A stretch of 64,000 nucleotides of DNA, taken from positions 1 through 64,000 of the forward strand of contig JBCCLH010000021.1 of NCBI GenBank assembly GCA_039026955.1. Reading direction: 5' to 3'. The DNA comes from Kordia sp039026955 (lineage in GTDB: Bacteria > Bacteroidota > Bacteroidia > Flavobacteriales > Flavobacteriaceae). Shown piece by piece: positions 6,916 to 16,580 of the stretch. A model generated the notes under the pieces. The model searched no databases, had not been told where the DNA came from, and worked only from the letters and a program-made list of their open reading frames with translations. Every line of letters begins with the position of its first letter. Position 1 is the first letter of the stretch. The translations under genes and the position numbers were made by a program.

Positions 6916-8805
6916 TTATTTAATCATCTCATAACTACGTTTGATGAATTGTGTCAACTCTTCACCTGTGAGTAAGTTTTGAGATAAACGTGCTAAATCT
7001 AACGATTGTTTGATCAAACGTTCTTGCTTTTTGCGTGTTTTTGTATTTAGAATTTGTCCTACCAATTCGTGATTCGTATTCACGACTAGGTTGTACATTT
7101 CTGGGAAATTGCCCATTCCAAACATGCCGCCACCGCCAGTTTGCTGCATTTCTTTCATACGACGCATAAATTCTGGTTGCGTAATCATAAATGGAGAAGC
7201 ATTTGAATCCATCGCTTCTAACTGCACTGTGTATTTATCCGCAGGAACTACTTCTGTCAAGGTCGTTTTGAGCGTTTCTTTTTCTTCATCAGAAAGTTTT
7301 GAGATTTGCTCTTCGTCTTTCTTGATTAAATTGTCAATATGATCTGCATCTACACGTGCAAAAGAGATGTTTTCTTTTGAAGTTTCTAGTTTTTGAATTA
7401 AGTGTGAAACAATTGGAGAATCTAACAACAATACTTCGTATCCTTTTTCCTTCGCTGCTTCAATATAACTGTGCTGTTGATCTTTGTTGGCTGCATATAA
7501 GATAACCGTTTTTCCGTCTTTATCGGTTTGTGCATCTTTGATTTTTTCGTGTAATTCTTCATACGTATAGTACGTTCCGTCTACAGAAGGATACAAGGCA
7601 AACTTATCAGCTTTGTCAAAGAATTTCTCTTCCGAAAGCATTCCGTATTCAATCACGATCTTAATGTCATCCCATTTTGCTTCAAAATCTTCTCTGCTAT
7701 TTTTGAAGATAGAGTTTAATTTATCCGCCACTTTACGTGTGATGTACGAAGAAATTTTCTTCACATTTCCATCTGCTTGTAAGTACGAACGTGATACATT
7801 CAATGGAATATCTGGAGAATCAATCACACCTTTCAACATCGTTAAAAACTCAGGAACAATTCCTTCTACATTGTCCGTCACAAATACTTGATTTTGATAC
7901 AATTGGATTTTATCCTTTTGCATATTCATATCGTTTCCAAGCTTCGGAAAGTATAAAATTCCCGTAAGGTTGAACGGATAATCTACATTTAAGTGAATGT
8001 TGAATAAAGGCTCTTCAAATTGCATCGGATACAATTCGCGGTAGAAGTTTTTATAATCGCCTTCTTCTAATTCTGAAGGTTGTTTTGTCCACGCCGGATT
8101 TGGATTGTTGATGATATTATCAACCGTAATTTTTTCAGCTTCTGCACCTTCTTCAGCATCTTCTGGCAGTGGTAAGGTTTCTTCTTTTGTTCCAAACTTG
8201 ATTGGAATTGGCATGAACTTGTTGTATTTCACTAACAATTCAGTGATTCTTGAATCTTCTAAGAATTCGGTGGAATCTTCTGCAATGTGTAAAATAATTT
8301 CAGTTCCTCGTTCTGTTTTGTCGTGCTCGTCTAAGGTAAATTGTGGCGAACCATCGCACGTCCAATGTGCTGCTTTTTCGTCTTCTTTATAACTTTTTGA
8401 GATGATTTCTACTTTTTCAGCTACCATAAACGCAGAGTAGAAACCAAGTCCGAAGTGTCCAATAATTCCCGAATCTTTCGCAGAGTCTTTGTATTTTTCT
8501 AAGAATTCTTCTGCGCCAGAAAACGCGACTTCATTGATGTATTTTTTAATTTCTTCTGCCGACATTCCCAATCCCTGATCGATGATGTGGAGTTTCTTTC
8601 CTTCTTTATCGACCTTTACTTCAATCATTGGATTTCCATATGTTACACTTGCATCTCCAATGTTTGTTAAGTGTTTTAGTTTTAGCGTTGCGTCCGTTGC
8701 ATTTGAGATTAATTCTCTTAAAAAGATTTCATGATCACTGTATAAAAACTTCTTAATGAGCGGAAAAATATTTTCTACAGATACATTAATATTTCCTGTT
8801 GCCAT
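6916..8805 (-). CDS. htpG: HtpG, Hsp90 molecular chaperone
   Basis: A 629-residue cytoplasmic ATP-dependent chaperone of normal bacterial Hsp90 length. The GHKL ATPase motifs are present: LRELISNATDA (about residues 28-38), IDQGLGM (about 75-82) and GHFGLGFYSAFMV (about 116-128). The middle domain contains the conserved PLNVSRSYLQ with the catalytic arginine loop. The C-terminal region has an unusual Gly-rich stretch (QQTGGGGMFGMGNFPEMYN) in the dimerisation domain that is common in Bacteroidota homologues. Single gene; terminator at 6861-6893. Confidence 0.97.
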   Translation of the reverse strand: MATGNINVSVENIFPLIKKFLYSDHEIFLRELISNATDATLKLKHLTNIGDASVTYGNPMIEVKVDKEGKKLHIIDQGLGMSAEEIKKYINEVAFSGAEEFLEKYKDSAKDSGIIGHFGLGFYSAFMVAEKVEIISKSYKEDEKAAHWTCDGSPQFTLDEHDKTERGTEIILHIAEDSTEFLEDSRITELLVKYNKFMPIPIKFGTKEETLPLPEDAEEGAEAEKITVDNIINNPNPAWTKQPSELEEGDYKNFYRELYPMQFEEPLFNIHLNVDYPFNLTGILYFPKLGNDMNMQKDKIQLYQNQVFVTDNVEGIVPEFLTMLKGVIDSPDIPLNVSRSYLQADGNVKKISSYITRKVADKLNSIFKNSREDFEAKWDDIKIVIEYGMLSEEKFFDKADKFALYPSVDGTYYTYEELHEKIKDAQTDKDGKTVILYAANKDQQHSYIEAAKEKGYEVLLLDSPIVSHLIQKLETSKENISFARVDADHIDNLIKKDEEQISKLSDEEKETLKTTLTEVVPADKYTVQLEAMDSNASPFMITQPEFMRRMKEMQQTGGGGMFGMGNFPEMYNLVVNTNHELVGQILNTKTRKKQERLIKQSLDLARLSQNLLTGEELTQFIKRSYEMIK

Positions 8806-8971
8806 TTGTATATCGTATTAATTTGTTATTAATTATTCGTTTCTAATGAATGACCAATAACTTTTCAAAAAAAATACCATTTTCGTACAAGTGACAAGAT
8901 GACATAATTTCTGTCAAGTTGTGATTACATGATTGAAGAACTAAAAATTGAAAGATTACATCTCTTTGAAA

Positions 8972-9012
8972 CGTCTTTGCGAGAATTTAGTAGAAATTCG
9001 TGGCAATCTGTT
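8972..9012 (+). repeat. CGTCnTTGCGA...GGCAATCTG dispersed repeat (fragment)
   Basis: Matches the elements at 42971, 59231 (inverted) and 59383: CGTCTTTGCGA, a variable spacer, then TGGCAATCTGTTT. Repeats of this pattern are common between genes in Flavobacteriales. Confidence 0.6.
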
Positions 9013-9087
9013 TATCGTTTAATAGTAACTTGAGTTCGATTTATAGAAAGTGTTTTAATACTTATGATTATTTTAAATACAAATAAA

Positions 9088-9206
9088 TGTCAGTTCGAGC
9101 ATTATCGTAGATACCGAACGTAGTTCATGAGACTAGCTAAGAATTGATAATTTCAAAAGAATCTCGATAGCTTCGCTAGGTACTTTCAGTAATGCTCGAT
9201 TTGACA
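9088..9206. repeat. 119-bp inverted-repeat element, TGTCAnnTCGAGCATTA termini
   Basis: Left end TGTCAGTTCGAGCATTA and right end TAATGCTCGATTTGACA are 17-bp terminal inverted repeats with two mismatches. The interior has AGCTTCGCT and ATCTCGAT segments. Related elements or fragments lie at 52861, 53022, 55035, 59130, 59479 and 60935. Behaves like a MITE or REP-type element without coding capacity. Confidence 0.7.
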
Positions 9207-9279
9207 TTTTTTAACTTTTCAAAATTAGGTTAGTATTTTCAACAAACGAATTGCTTTGGTAGTATTCACTGAATCGCAT

Positions 9280-9306
9280 AAAAAAACTCCGCCAAATCAG
9301 CGGAGT
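9280..9306 (-). terminator. Intrinsic terminator of S9 peptidase gene
   Basis: ACTCCGC / GCGGAGT stem with 7-base loop; minus-strand read ends in a T-run. Confidence 0.85.
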
Positions 9307-9331
9307 CTCTATTGTTAATTTTAAAAGTATC

Positions 9332-11758
9332 TTATTTAGAATCTACTTTTTTCTTCTTTAAATGCATTTCCAACCAACGATCTTGTTCCCACAATAAGTG
9401 CATGATCGATTCTTTAGCGCTATATCCATGACTTTCTTTTGGTAACATCACCAAACGAACTGGTGCGCCCATTCCTTTCAATGCATTGAAATAACGCTCG
9501 CTTTGTAAAGGATAGGTTCCTGAATTATTGTCGGCTTCTCCGTGAATTAAGAGTAAAGGCGTTTTCATTTTATCTGCATGCATGAACGGTGACATGTTGT
9601 AATAAATTTCAGGAGCTTCCCAATAACTGCGCTCTTCACTTTGGAATCCATATGGAGTCAAGGTTCTATTGTACGCTCCACTACGTGCAATTCCTGCCGC
9701 GAATAAATCAGAATGTGTCAATAAGTTTGCGGTCATAAATGCTCCGTAAGAATGTCCACCAACAGCCACTTTTGTTCTGTCAATATAGCCTAACTTATCT
9801 ACCGCATCGATAGCTGCTTTTCCGTTAGCTACTAATTGCTTAATGAACGTATCATTTGGTTCATCATCGCCTTCACCTACTATTGGGAAAGAAGCATCAT
9901 CCAACACAACATAGCCACGCGTTACCCAATAAATTGGCGAACCGTAGTATAAAAAGGTAAATTCATTCGCATCTGTCGTCACTTGTCCCGCACTTTTCTT
10001 GTTTTTGTATTCTCTTGGATATGCCCAAAGAATCATTGGGTATTTTTTTCCTTCTTCGTAATCTACAGGTAAATATAAGGTTCCAGAAAGATCCAATCCG
10101 TCATCACGTTTATAGGTAATTACTTCTTTCTTTACATCCTTAATGCTTTCAAAAGGATTTTTAAAGCTCGTCAACGCAACAGCAGGTTTGTTCTTTTTTA
10201 AGTTTTGAACATAATAGTTTGGATATTCACTTTTAGATTCCAACATCACTAGAAACATTCCTTTTTTTAAGTCCATCGCATCCAAGATGTTCAACTTTTT
10301 ATCTGTGTAATCAGATTCGTAGATACGTTTTGTTTGTAGATTTTTCAGATTGAGTTTGTCAACAAAAGGTTTTCTTCCCGCTTTGCTTAATCCTTCACCA
10401 ATAAGATACAAGTTGTTTCTATCCATGCTTAACACATTGCGACCCAATTCATTTTTGGAAGTAATGAAGCTTCCTGGATTGCTGTAGCTGTCTTGATAGT
10501 TTCTGTCTGAAATGATTTTAGGTGCTGTGGAATTATCTGAAGGATTGAATACATATGTTTTGGTATTTCGTGTATTCCACCAATAATCATACACAACTGC
10601 CGTAGCATTATTTCCCCAAGTAATATTGTACATACGTCCAATCGTTTTTACTAACGAAGTTGGCGTTCCTGTAAATGGTGCTGCTAACTGAAATACTTCA
10701 TCTCTATGCGATACTTTTTTAGCAGGATCACCACCGTCTAATGCTTCTGCCCAATAAATAGTAGCAGGTTGATCCGAACGCCAAGAGATATTTCTACGTC
10801 CCGTACGTACGGACATGAATCCTTTTGGTAAATCTTCGATTAATGGCACTTTTAATGCTTCGTATACTTCGTTTCCATTCCCATCATAGATTGTAGATGT
10901 AGATGGAAATCTAGAATAGGTTACCAAATACGAAAATGGTTTTTCAATCGTCGTTAACATGACATATGCTCCATTTGGCGAAAGCGACATGCCTCTGTAC
11001 ATGTTTTTTGCTTTCCAAACTGAACTTGTTCCGTCAAGGTTTACTTTGTGCAATTCAGAAGTCGCTAATTGCTCAAAGTTGAATTCGTCATTTTTATTTT
11101 TTAATAAATCTTGATAGGTTCTGTTTTGCGCTTTTACACCTTGCTCACTTACTGAAATGGTTGGTCCCGCAGGTACAGTACTTGCAGTGTTGATGAGTTC
11201 TTTTTTGTTTGAAGGTACTTTTTTAACCAATAATGATTGGCTGTCTTTTAACCACATGTATGGACTTCCGATATTTGCGTTTAAGTTAGCGTCTGTGAGT
11301 TTTTTTGCAGATTTAGTATCAAAGTCAATCACCCACAATTCTACGCCGTTTTCTACGGTATTGGTCAGTGCAAGTTTCTTTTCGTCTGGTGACCAGCTAA
11401 AATAAGAGAAGCGACCGTTGCTAGGTAATCCGGCTACCGTTTCTTCGGCGGCATCTCTACCAATTCTGATTAAAATATTGTCATAATAACTTTGTCTACT
11501 TCCAATATTTGTTTTTGGGTTGATACGCAACCCTGCCAAACGCAGTTCTTTTTCTGAAAGTTCAGCGATACTTTTGTAGTTGCTGCGTTCAAGGAAATAA
11601 AATTTTTCTCCTTTGGTATCCATACGCATTCTTGGAGCTGGTGCTGCATCGGCAAGATCTAGAATTTCTTGTGGAGGTTGTTGATATCCAATATTTTCTT
11701 GTGCATTAAGACACAGAAAAGAGAGGAAAAATAATAGTGTGAAAGAGTTTTTTTTCAT
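9332..11758 (-). CDS. S9 family peptidase (prolyl oligopeptidase superfamily, glutamyl endopeptidase-like)
   Basis: An 808-residue exported serine peptidase. Signal peptide at residues 1-21 (FTLLFFLSFLCLNAQE). Residues about 60-530 form a WD/beta-propeller-like region (e.g. RFSYFSWSPDEKKLAL). The C-terminal alpha/beta-hydrolase domain has the nucleophile motif GGHSYGAFM (about residue 672), an acid in LLLIHGEADNNSGT and the catalytic His in PKESHGYSAKES. The arrangement resembles the S9D glutamyl endopeptidase/DPP group and suggests cleavage of peptides in the periplasm for amino-acid uptake. The start at 11758 is chosen for the signal peptide; the frame extends 32 codons upstream. Confidence 0.9.
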   Translation of the reverse strand: MKKNSFTLLFFLSFLCLNAQENIGYQQPPQEILDLADAAPAPRMRMDTKGEKFYFLERSNYKSIAELSEKELRLAGLRINPKTNIGSRQSYYDNILIRIGRDAAEETVAGLPSNGRFSYFSWSPDEKKLALTNTVENGVELWVIDFDTKSAKKLTDANLNANIGSPYMWLKDSQSLLVKKVPSNKKELINTASTVPAGPTISVSEQGVKAQNRTYQDLLKNKNDEFNFEQLATSELHKVNLDGTSSVWKAKNMYRGMSLSPNGAYVMLTTIEKPFSYLVTYSRFPSTSTIYDGNGNEVYEALKVPLIEDLPKGFMSVRTGRRNISWRSDQPATIYWAEALDGGDPAKKVSHRDEVFQLAAPFTGTPTSLVKTIGRMYNITWGNNATAVVYDYWWNTRNTKTYVFNPSDNSTAPKIISDRNYQDSYSNPGSFITSKNELGRNVLSMDRNNLYLIGEGLSKAGRKPFVDKLNLKNLQTKRIYESDYTDKKLNILDAMDLKKGMFLVMLESKSEYPNYYVQNLKKNKPAVALTSFKNPFESIKDVKKEVITYKRDDGLDLSGTLYLPVDYEEGKKYPMILWAYPREYKNKKSAGQVTTDANEFTFLYYGSPIYWVTRGYVVLDDASFPIVGEGDDEPNDTFIKQLVANGKAAIDAVDKLGYIDRTKVAVGGHSYGAFMTANLLTHSDLFAAGIARSGAYNRTLTPYGFQSEERSYWEAPEIYYNMSPFMHADKMKTPLLLIHGEADNNSGTYPLQSERYFNALKGMGAPVRLVMLPKESHGYSAKESIMHLLWEQDRWLEMHLKKKKVDSK

Positions 11759-12109
11759 GATGATTTTCTGTATTTGTGGTTGATTAGGTATAAAACTATC
11801 TAAAAAAGTCGAAATCTTTATAAAAAAAACAGTATTTCTTGTAAGGTTTTGCAAATCTTAACGATTTACTCTCTAATGATTAAGGATAGAGATTGTTAAA
11901 GAAAAAGAATAATTCCTTAATCAATTGTTTATTTATTGGTTAGGTTGTTTTAAAGCACATTTATCTTGCATAAGTGTGCTTTTTTGTTGAACTCCACATG
12001 ATTAAAAGTACAGATGTAATTATTAATGCTTAATTTTGTAGCTTCAATTTTTAAGAATTCGTAATTTTATACTACGTTTTCACACTAAAAAATAAAAAGT
12101 CGATAATTT
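11759..12109. other. 351-bp divergent intergenic region
   Basis: Lies between the divergent S9 peptidase and FabH-like genes. Contains an orphan plus-strand terminator (11952-11986) and a TAATTTTG -7-like element at 12031-12038 for the downstream gene. No protein-coding reading frame recognised; a short non-coding RNA ending at the terminator is possible. Confidence 0.6.
11952..11986 (+). terminator. Orphan intrinsic terminator (possible small RNA 3' end)
   Basis: AAAGCACATTTA and TAAGTGTGCTTT form a 12-bp stem (one G-T pair), followed by TTTTTT. No annotated plus-strand gene precedes it within the 190 bases back to the divergent start of the S9 gene. Confidence 0.7.
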
Positions 12110-13126
12110 ATGTATACATCTAGAATTATAGGATTGGGACATTATGTTCCAGATAATGTAGTTACTAATGACGATTTGTCCAAAATCATGGATACAAATG
12201 ACGCGTGGATACAGGAACGTACAGGAATCAAAGAAAGAAGATTTGCCGTAAAAGGCACAGAAGATACTACTTCGGGCATGGGAGTAAAAGCAGCAAAGAT
12301 TGCTATTGAACGTGCAGGAATTGATAAAGATGCTATTGATTTTATCATTTTTGCTACCCTAAGTCCAGATTATTATTTTCCTGGTCCAGGCGTGATGGTT
12401 CAAAAGGAGTTGGATATTAAGACTGTTGGTGCGTTAGATGTACGTAACCAATGCTCAGGATTTGTCTACGCGATCTCTGTGGCTGATCAGTTTATTAAAA
12501 CAGGAATGTATAAAAATATTCTCGTAATTGGTTCAGAATTGCACTCGCATGGTTTGGATATGACCACGAGAGGAAGAGGCGTTTCTGTAATTTTTGGTGA
12601 TGGAGCAGGAGCAGCTGTGTTGACAAGAAGTGAAGACACTAGTCGCGGAATTTTATCTACACACTTACATTCGCAAGGAGAACACGCGGAAGAATTATCG
12701 TTAATTGCGCCAGGAATGGGAAAACGTTGGGTAAATGATATCATCAAAGATTTGGGAAATGGAGAAGAAGATACTTCCTATTTTCCATACATGAACGGAC
12801 AATTTGTATTCAAAAATGCCGTGGTTCGTTTTAGTGAAGTGATCATGGAAGGTTTATTGCAAAACGGCTTGAAAAAAGAAGACATAGACATGTTAATTCC
12901 GCACCAAGCGAATTTACGAATTGCACAATTTATTCAGAAAAAATTTGGATTGGGTGACGATCAAGTGTACAATAACATCATGCGTTATGGAAATACAACC
13001 GCAGCTTCCATTCCAATTGCGCTGACAGAAGCATGGGAAGAAGGAAAAATAAATGAAGGTGATACCGTGGTATTAGCCGCTTTCGGAAGTGGATTTACCT
13101 GGGGAAGTGCCATTATAAAATGGTAA
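12110..13126 (+). CDS. 3-oxoacyl-ACP synthase III family protein (FabH-like)
   Basis: A 338-residue ketoacyl synthase III, which condenses an acyl-CoA starter with malonyl-ACP at the start of fatty acid synthesis, or performs a related transfer. The catalytic triad is visible: Cys in DVRNQCSGFVYA (about residue 114), His in LIPHQANLRI (about 265) and Asn in RYGNTTAASIP (about 300). The C-terminal AAFGSGFTWGSAIIKW is characteristic. It is a stand-alone gene, not next to plsX, rpmF or fabD, so it may be a second copy with a specialised starter. Strong terminator at 13161. Confidence 0.9.
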   Translation: MYTSRIIGLGHYVPDNVVTNDDLSKIMDTNDAWIQERTGIKERRFAVKGTEDTTSGMGVKAAKIAIERAGIDKDAIDFIIFATLSPDYYFPGPGVMVQKELDIKTVGALDVRNQCSGFVYAISVADQFIKTGMYKNILVIGSELHSHGLDMTTRGRGVSVIFGDGAGAAVLTRSEDTSRGILSTHLHSQGEHAEELSLIAPGMGKRWVNDIIKDLGNGEEDTSYFPYMNGQFVFKNAVVRFSEVIMEGLLQNGLKKEDIDMLIPHQANLRIAQFIQKKFGLGDDQVYNNIMRYGNTTAASIPIALTEAWEEGKINEGDTVVLAAFGSGFTWGSAIIKW

Positions 13127-13160
13127 TCTTTATGTAGAAAAATAGTTCCTCAACATAACA

Positions 13161-13195
13161 AAATCCCAAGTACTCGCGTGCTTGGGATTTCTTTA
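13161..13195 (+). terminator. Intrinsic terminator of FabH-like gene
   Basis: AAATCCCAAG / CTTGGGATTT perfect 10-bp stem, 10-base loop, then CTTTATT. Confidence 0.88.
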
Positions 13196-13275
13196 TTATA
13201 ATTTATAGTATACTTTGTGATATTTATGGTAAATTTTAGAGTGCTAAATTCGAATAATTAACCCAATAACAATAC

Positions 13276-13294
13276 AGTATACTTAAAGTATACT
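13276..13294. promoter_or_regulatory. Perfect 19-bp palindrome in non-coding DNA
   Basis: Arms AGTATACTT and AAGTATACT flank a single central A. The left arm sequence recurs at 13207-13215. It has no T-tract and lies between two gene ends, so it looks like a protein-binding site without an obvious target gene. Confidence 0.4.
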
Positions 13295-13404
13295 ATAAAA
13301 TTCGTCGTTTTTTTTGAGACTAGTTTACTCATTCATATAACTTTAACAGTTTTTTTGTCAAAATGTACAATTTTAAGGATTAGCTACACGCAAAAAAATT
13401 AAAA

Positions 13405-13435
13405 ATAGAAAACCTCGGCTGTGCACAACCAAGGT
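13405..13435 (-). terminator. Intrinsic terminator of outer membrane receptor gene
   Basis: ACCTCGG / CCAAGGT imperfect stem; on the minus strand followed by TTTTCTATTTTT. Confidence 0.65.
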
Positions 13436-13535
13436 CTTCACATTTTAATAACATTCAGTTAACACTAACCATCAATAATAACTGAAGCTATTAGAAATTT
13501 TTATATGTAATAAATACTAAATTCTGATGGTTTTT

Positions 13536-16013
13536 TTATAGGAATCCGCCGCTTCCAGACTTCTCATCTTGGTCACGTTGCTTACGCGATTTTGCTCTGT
13601 ATTTTCCACCTCCAAAACGGTACGATAAGCTTACATTTACTGTATTACTTTCCCATCTAAATGCACCAACTTGTGCGAATGGCTGTTGTCCGTCAAAACC
13701 AAATTCTTGTGTTCTGAAGATGTCATTGTAATTGACACTTAAAGTTCCTTTTCCTTGGGCGAACGAATAACGTGCTCCAACATTTACGAAATACATTGGC
13801 TCCATTTCAAATTGAATTCCTTGTACGCTTCCACGGTAAAACCCGAAGGCAGATAAATACAATCTATCATTTACTTTGAAGTTGTTGAACATTCTAAAGT
13901 TCCAAGCTTGGTTGTCAACTGATACTGTTTCAGAAACGATATCATCAATGGTAGCAACACTTGTATCTTCTGTCAACGATTCCGTAATTCCTCGTTGTGT
14001 TTGTGAGAAGAAATCAAAACTCATATTAAAACTCCACCAATTTGTTGGTCTCATGTTACTTGAAATTTCAACTCCGTATGCAGAAGTATTGTCAAAGTTA
14101 TCGTGTGTTAAGATGATTCTACTTAAATCTGTTCTATCAATAAAAACAGCTCTGTTAATTTCATCTTCAATCACTCTGTAGAAAACTCCTCCAGTAATGG
14201 TTCCTTTATTACCAATTTTTCTAGTGTAATTTGCTTCCATAGAGTTGGTAAACTGAGGCACTAAATTGATATTTCCAAAAGAGGTAATCAATGGTGTTGC
14301 CCATTCTCTAATTGGATTTACTTGCCCAATTCCAGGACGGTCTACACGTCTGCTATAACTTACTTGATATGAGTTTTTCTCAGATGGTGTATAGGTAAAA
14401 AAGGCAGATGGATATACTTCTGTATAATCATTTTCAAAAATGATGTTTTCACTATCAGGCGTTTCAACTTCTTGTGATAATGCATTGGCATCTACTTGTA
14501 CGGTTTCTGCACGTAATCCTACCAAATAAGACCATTTTTCATATTGTTTTCCGTACGTAGCATAGACAGAATAAATATCTCTGCTGTAGTCAAAATCAGT
14601 GCTTGGTGTTCTACGGATGTCTCCCGCTTCATTAAAAGAAAAACCTGTAGATTGGTAACCAATATCTGAGTTGAACAAACGCGCCTCAGCTCCAAGTTCT
14701 AATTTTGCTTGATTTTTAAGCGGTTTTACGTAATCTAAATTGATGGTGGTTCGATCTCTTTCAGTGTCTTGTTCGTCAATATAGTTAGGAAAAGGATTCG
14801 CTCCAAAAAAGACAAAGTCAAACTGATCTTCCGCATCAAACACATTATAATCTACTTCCAATTCAATATTTTCTCCCGCTTCTTGGTCAATGTCATATTT
14901 GTAATTGAAATTGTATTGAGAAGCCAAATTTTCATTGTCAGCAGTGAAGTCTTGCGCATTGTTAAATTGTGCATCTGCAGGATCTTGAAAGACAATATTA
15001 ATAAATCCGTTGCTAATACTATTGTTAATGTTTTGATTGGTGAATAGTGATACTGTATTCTTTTCGTTTAGATAAATGTCCAATCCAAACTTAATCAAGT
15101 GTGTTTTTACATTGTCTAAATTGTCAAATACTTGCTCTGAATTTTCATCAGGTCTGAAGATATTTCCGCCGTTTCTGTTTTTTGCAATATTGTTTCCGTA
15201 GTTCGCAAAGATGTTGAACTTTCCATTTCGGTAATTTAAGTCTAGAGAACTGTTAAACTTTGCTTCACGCTCCCGTGTCAGACCAATATTGGCATTTCCA
15301 TTGAAACCAATGTTTACATTTTTACGCAATACAATATTGATAATTCCACTCATTCCTTCGGGATTGTATTTTGCGGAAGGATTTGTGATTAACTCAATCT
15401 TTTTGATGGAATTTGAAGGTAATTGACGTAATAATTGTGCTGTTGGAATGGTTGATAATTTCCCGTCAACCATCACACGTACGTTTTGATTTCCACGTAA
15501 ACTGATGGCTCCCGTTTGCTGATCGACATTTACAGAAGGTAAATTGTTCATAATATCAGAAGCTGTAGGTCCAGCAGTCACTAAGTCTTTTCCAACGGTG
15601 ATAACCTTTCTGTCTACTTTTTGTTCAATCGTAGTACGTTCAGCCACAACTTCTACTTCATTCAGTGTCGTCGCGCTTTCTGCTAAAGAGACTGTTCCGA
15701 TATTTGCAGTTTTCGCTTCAGAAGAAATAGTAACTTCTCTTGAAACTGTTTCATAACCGATAAATTGAATATCGACAATTAAAGCTCCGGCAGGAACTTT
15801 TTCAATTTTAAAGTTTCCGTCATCATCAGAAATAGCTCCAGTAAGTACGCTACTGTCAGCTTTAGATTTAATGACAATCGTCGCATAAGGAATTGCTTCA
15901 TTTGTGTTAGCATCGATGACTTTTCCTTGTACAGTTCCGATTTTTGGGGATGGATTTTGTGCGTGCAAGCTAACGCATAGCATGAGCATGCACAGTGAGA
16001 ATAGTTTTTTCAT
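13536..16013 (-). CDS. Outer membrane beta-barrel receptor with carboxypeptidase-regulatory-like N-terminus (TonB-dependent receptor type)
   Basis: An 825-residue outer membrane protein. Signal peptide at residues 1-18 (LFSLCMLMLCVSLHAQ). Residues about 25-110 form a CarboxypepD_reg-like beta-sandwich (VQGKVIDANTNEAIPYATI). A plug-like domain follows (VDRKVITVGKDL, then MNNLPSVNVDQQTGAISLRG), and the rest is a 22-strand-type barrel of the OMP_b-brl_3 group with alternating aromatic strands (e.g. KWSYLVGLRAE, NSYQVSYSRRVDRP). The C-terminus is basic and glycine-rich (GGGKYRAKSRKQRDQ) instead of ending in the usual aromatic residue. The transported ligand is unknown. Single gene. Confidence 0.9.
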   Translation of the reverse strand: MKKLFSLCMLMLCVSLHAQNPSPKIGTVQGKVIDANTNEAIPYATIVIKSKADSSVLTGAISDDDGNFKIEKVPAGALIVDIQFIGYETVSREVTISSEAKTANIGTVSLAESATTLNEVEVVAERTTIEQKVDRKVITVGKDLVTAGPTASDIMNNLPSVNVDQQTGAISLRGNQNVRVMVDGKLSTIPTAQLLRQLPSNSIKKIELITNPSAKYNPEGMSGIINIVLRKNVNIGFNGNANIGLTREREAKFNSSLDLNYRNGKFNIFANYGNNIAKNRNGGNIFRPDENSEQVFDNLDNVKTHLIKFGLDIYLNEKNTVSLFTNQNINNSISNGFINIVFQDPADAQFNNAQDFTADNENLASQYNFNYKYDIDQEAGENIELEVDYNVFDAEDQFDFVFFGANPFPNYIDEQDTERDRTTINLDYVKPLKNQAKLELGAEARLFNSDIGYQSTGFSFNEAGDIRRTPSTDFDYSRDIYSVYATYGKQYEKWSYLVGLRAETVQVDANALSQEVETPDSENIIFENDYTEVYPSAFFTYTPSEKNSYQVSYSRRVDRPGIGQVNPIREWATPLITSFGNINLVPQFTNSMEANYTRKIGNKGTITGGVFYRVIEDEINRAVFIDRTDLSRIILTHDNFDNTSAYGVEISSNMRPTNWWSFNMSFDFFSQTQRGITESLTEDTSVATIDDIVSETVSVDNQAWNFRMFNNFKVNDRLYLSAFGFYRGSVQGIQFEMEPMYFVNVGARYSFAQGKGTLSVNYNDIFRTQEFGFDGQQPFAQVGAFRWESNTVNVSLSYRFGGGKYRAKSRKQRDQDEKSGSGGFL

Positions 16014-16223
16014 GTAATTAGTTCGTTTTTTATTTCTTGATGATTATAACCTAGCGAGCTAGAATTATGCATACTTGACGAAGTATTCCCTATTGTGTTA
16101 CGAGTCAGGTTGAAATTTAACATATTTTAACAAATGTAAATTCGGCACCTTAAAAATTACTAACTTTACTGTCAAATTACGAGTAAATCGTACCCAAATT
16201 GTAAAAATAAATACTGTAATCTA

Positions 16224-16580
16224 TTGAAAACATTAGTGTTAGGCGCTTCTATGAAGTCGCATCGTTTCTCTCACAAAGCTGTCCAACGATTGGAATCACA
16301 TCAACATGAAGTAGTCGCTTTTGGACTTAAAGAAGGTGAAATTAGTGGCGTTACTATTGATACCGAATTGGTGCAATACGAAGACATTCACACAATTACC
16401 TTATATTTAAATCCTACCGCCCAAGAAGATTATTACGAATATATCTTTTCGTTACAACCCGAACGCATTATTTTTAATCCTGGCACAGAAAATCCAAGTT
16501 TTGTAGAAAAATTAGAAGAAAAAGGCATCAAATGTGTTACGGCATGCACGTTAGTCATGTTGGCGTCGAATCAATACTAA
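16224..16580 (+). CDS. CoA-binding domain protein
   Basis: A 118-residue Rossmann-fold protein of the CoA_binding_2 group: KTLVLGASMKSHRFSHKAV at the N-terminus, VVAFGLKEGEISG, and FNPGTENPSFVEKLEEKGI near the C-terminus. Proteins of this group bind CoA or nucleotides; the physiological role is not known. The only plausible start is a TTG at 16224, because no in-frame ATG precedes the conserved first beta strand. The 3' end overlaps the end of the convergent symporter gene by 30 bases. Confidence 0.82.
   Translation: MKTLVLGASMKSHRFSHKAVQRLESHQHEVVAFGLKEGEISGVTIDTELVQYEDIHTITLYLNPTAQEDYYEYIFSLQPERIIFNPGTENPSFVEKLEEKGIKCVTACTLVMLASNQY

Larger units (their letters stand above)
8806..9331. other. 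526-bp intergenic region with two repeat elements
   Basis: Holds a CGTC-TTTGCGA element (8972-9012), a CGAG-type inverted-repeat element (9088-9206) and the terminator of the S9 peptidase (9280-9306). The htpG promoter should lie near 8830-8880, but no convincing TTTG/TAnnTTTG pair was found. No coding sequence seen. Confidence 0.7.
13127..13535. other. 409-bp intergenic region between convergent genes
   Basis: Contains terminators for both neighbours (13161-13195 plus, 13405-13435 minus) and, between them, a perfect palindrome at 13276-13294 with a half-copy at 13207-13215. No coding sequence recognised. Confidence 0.65.
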
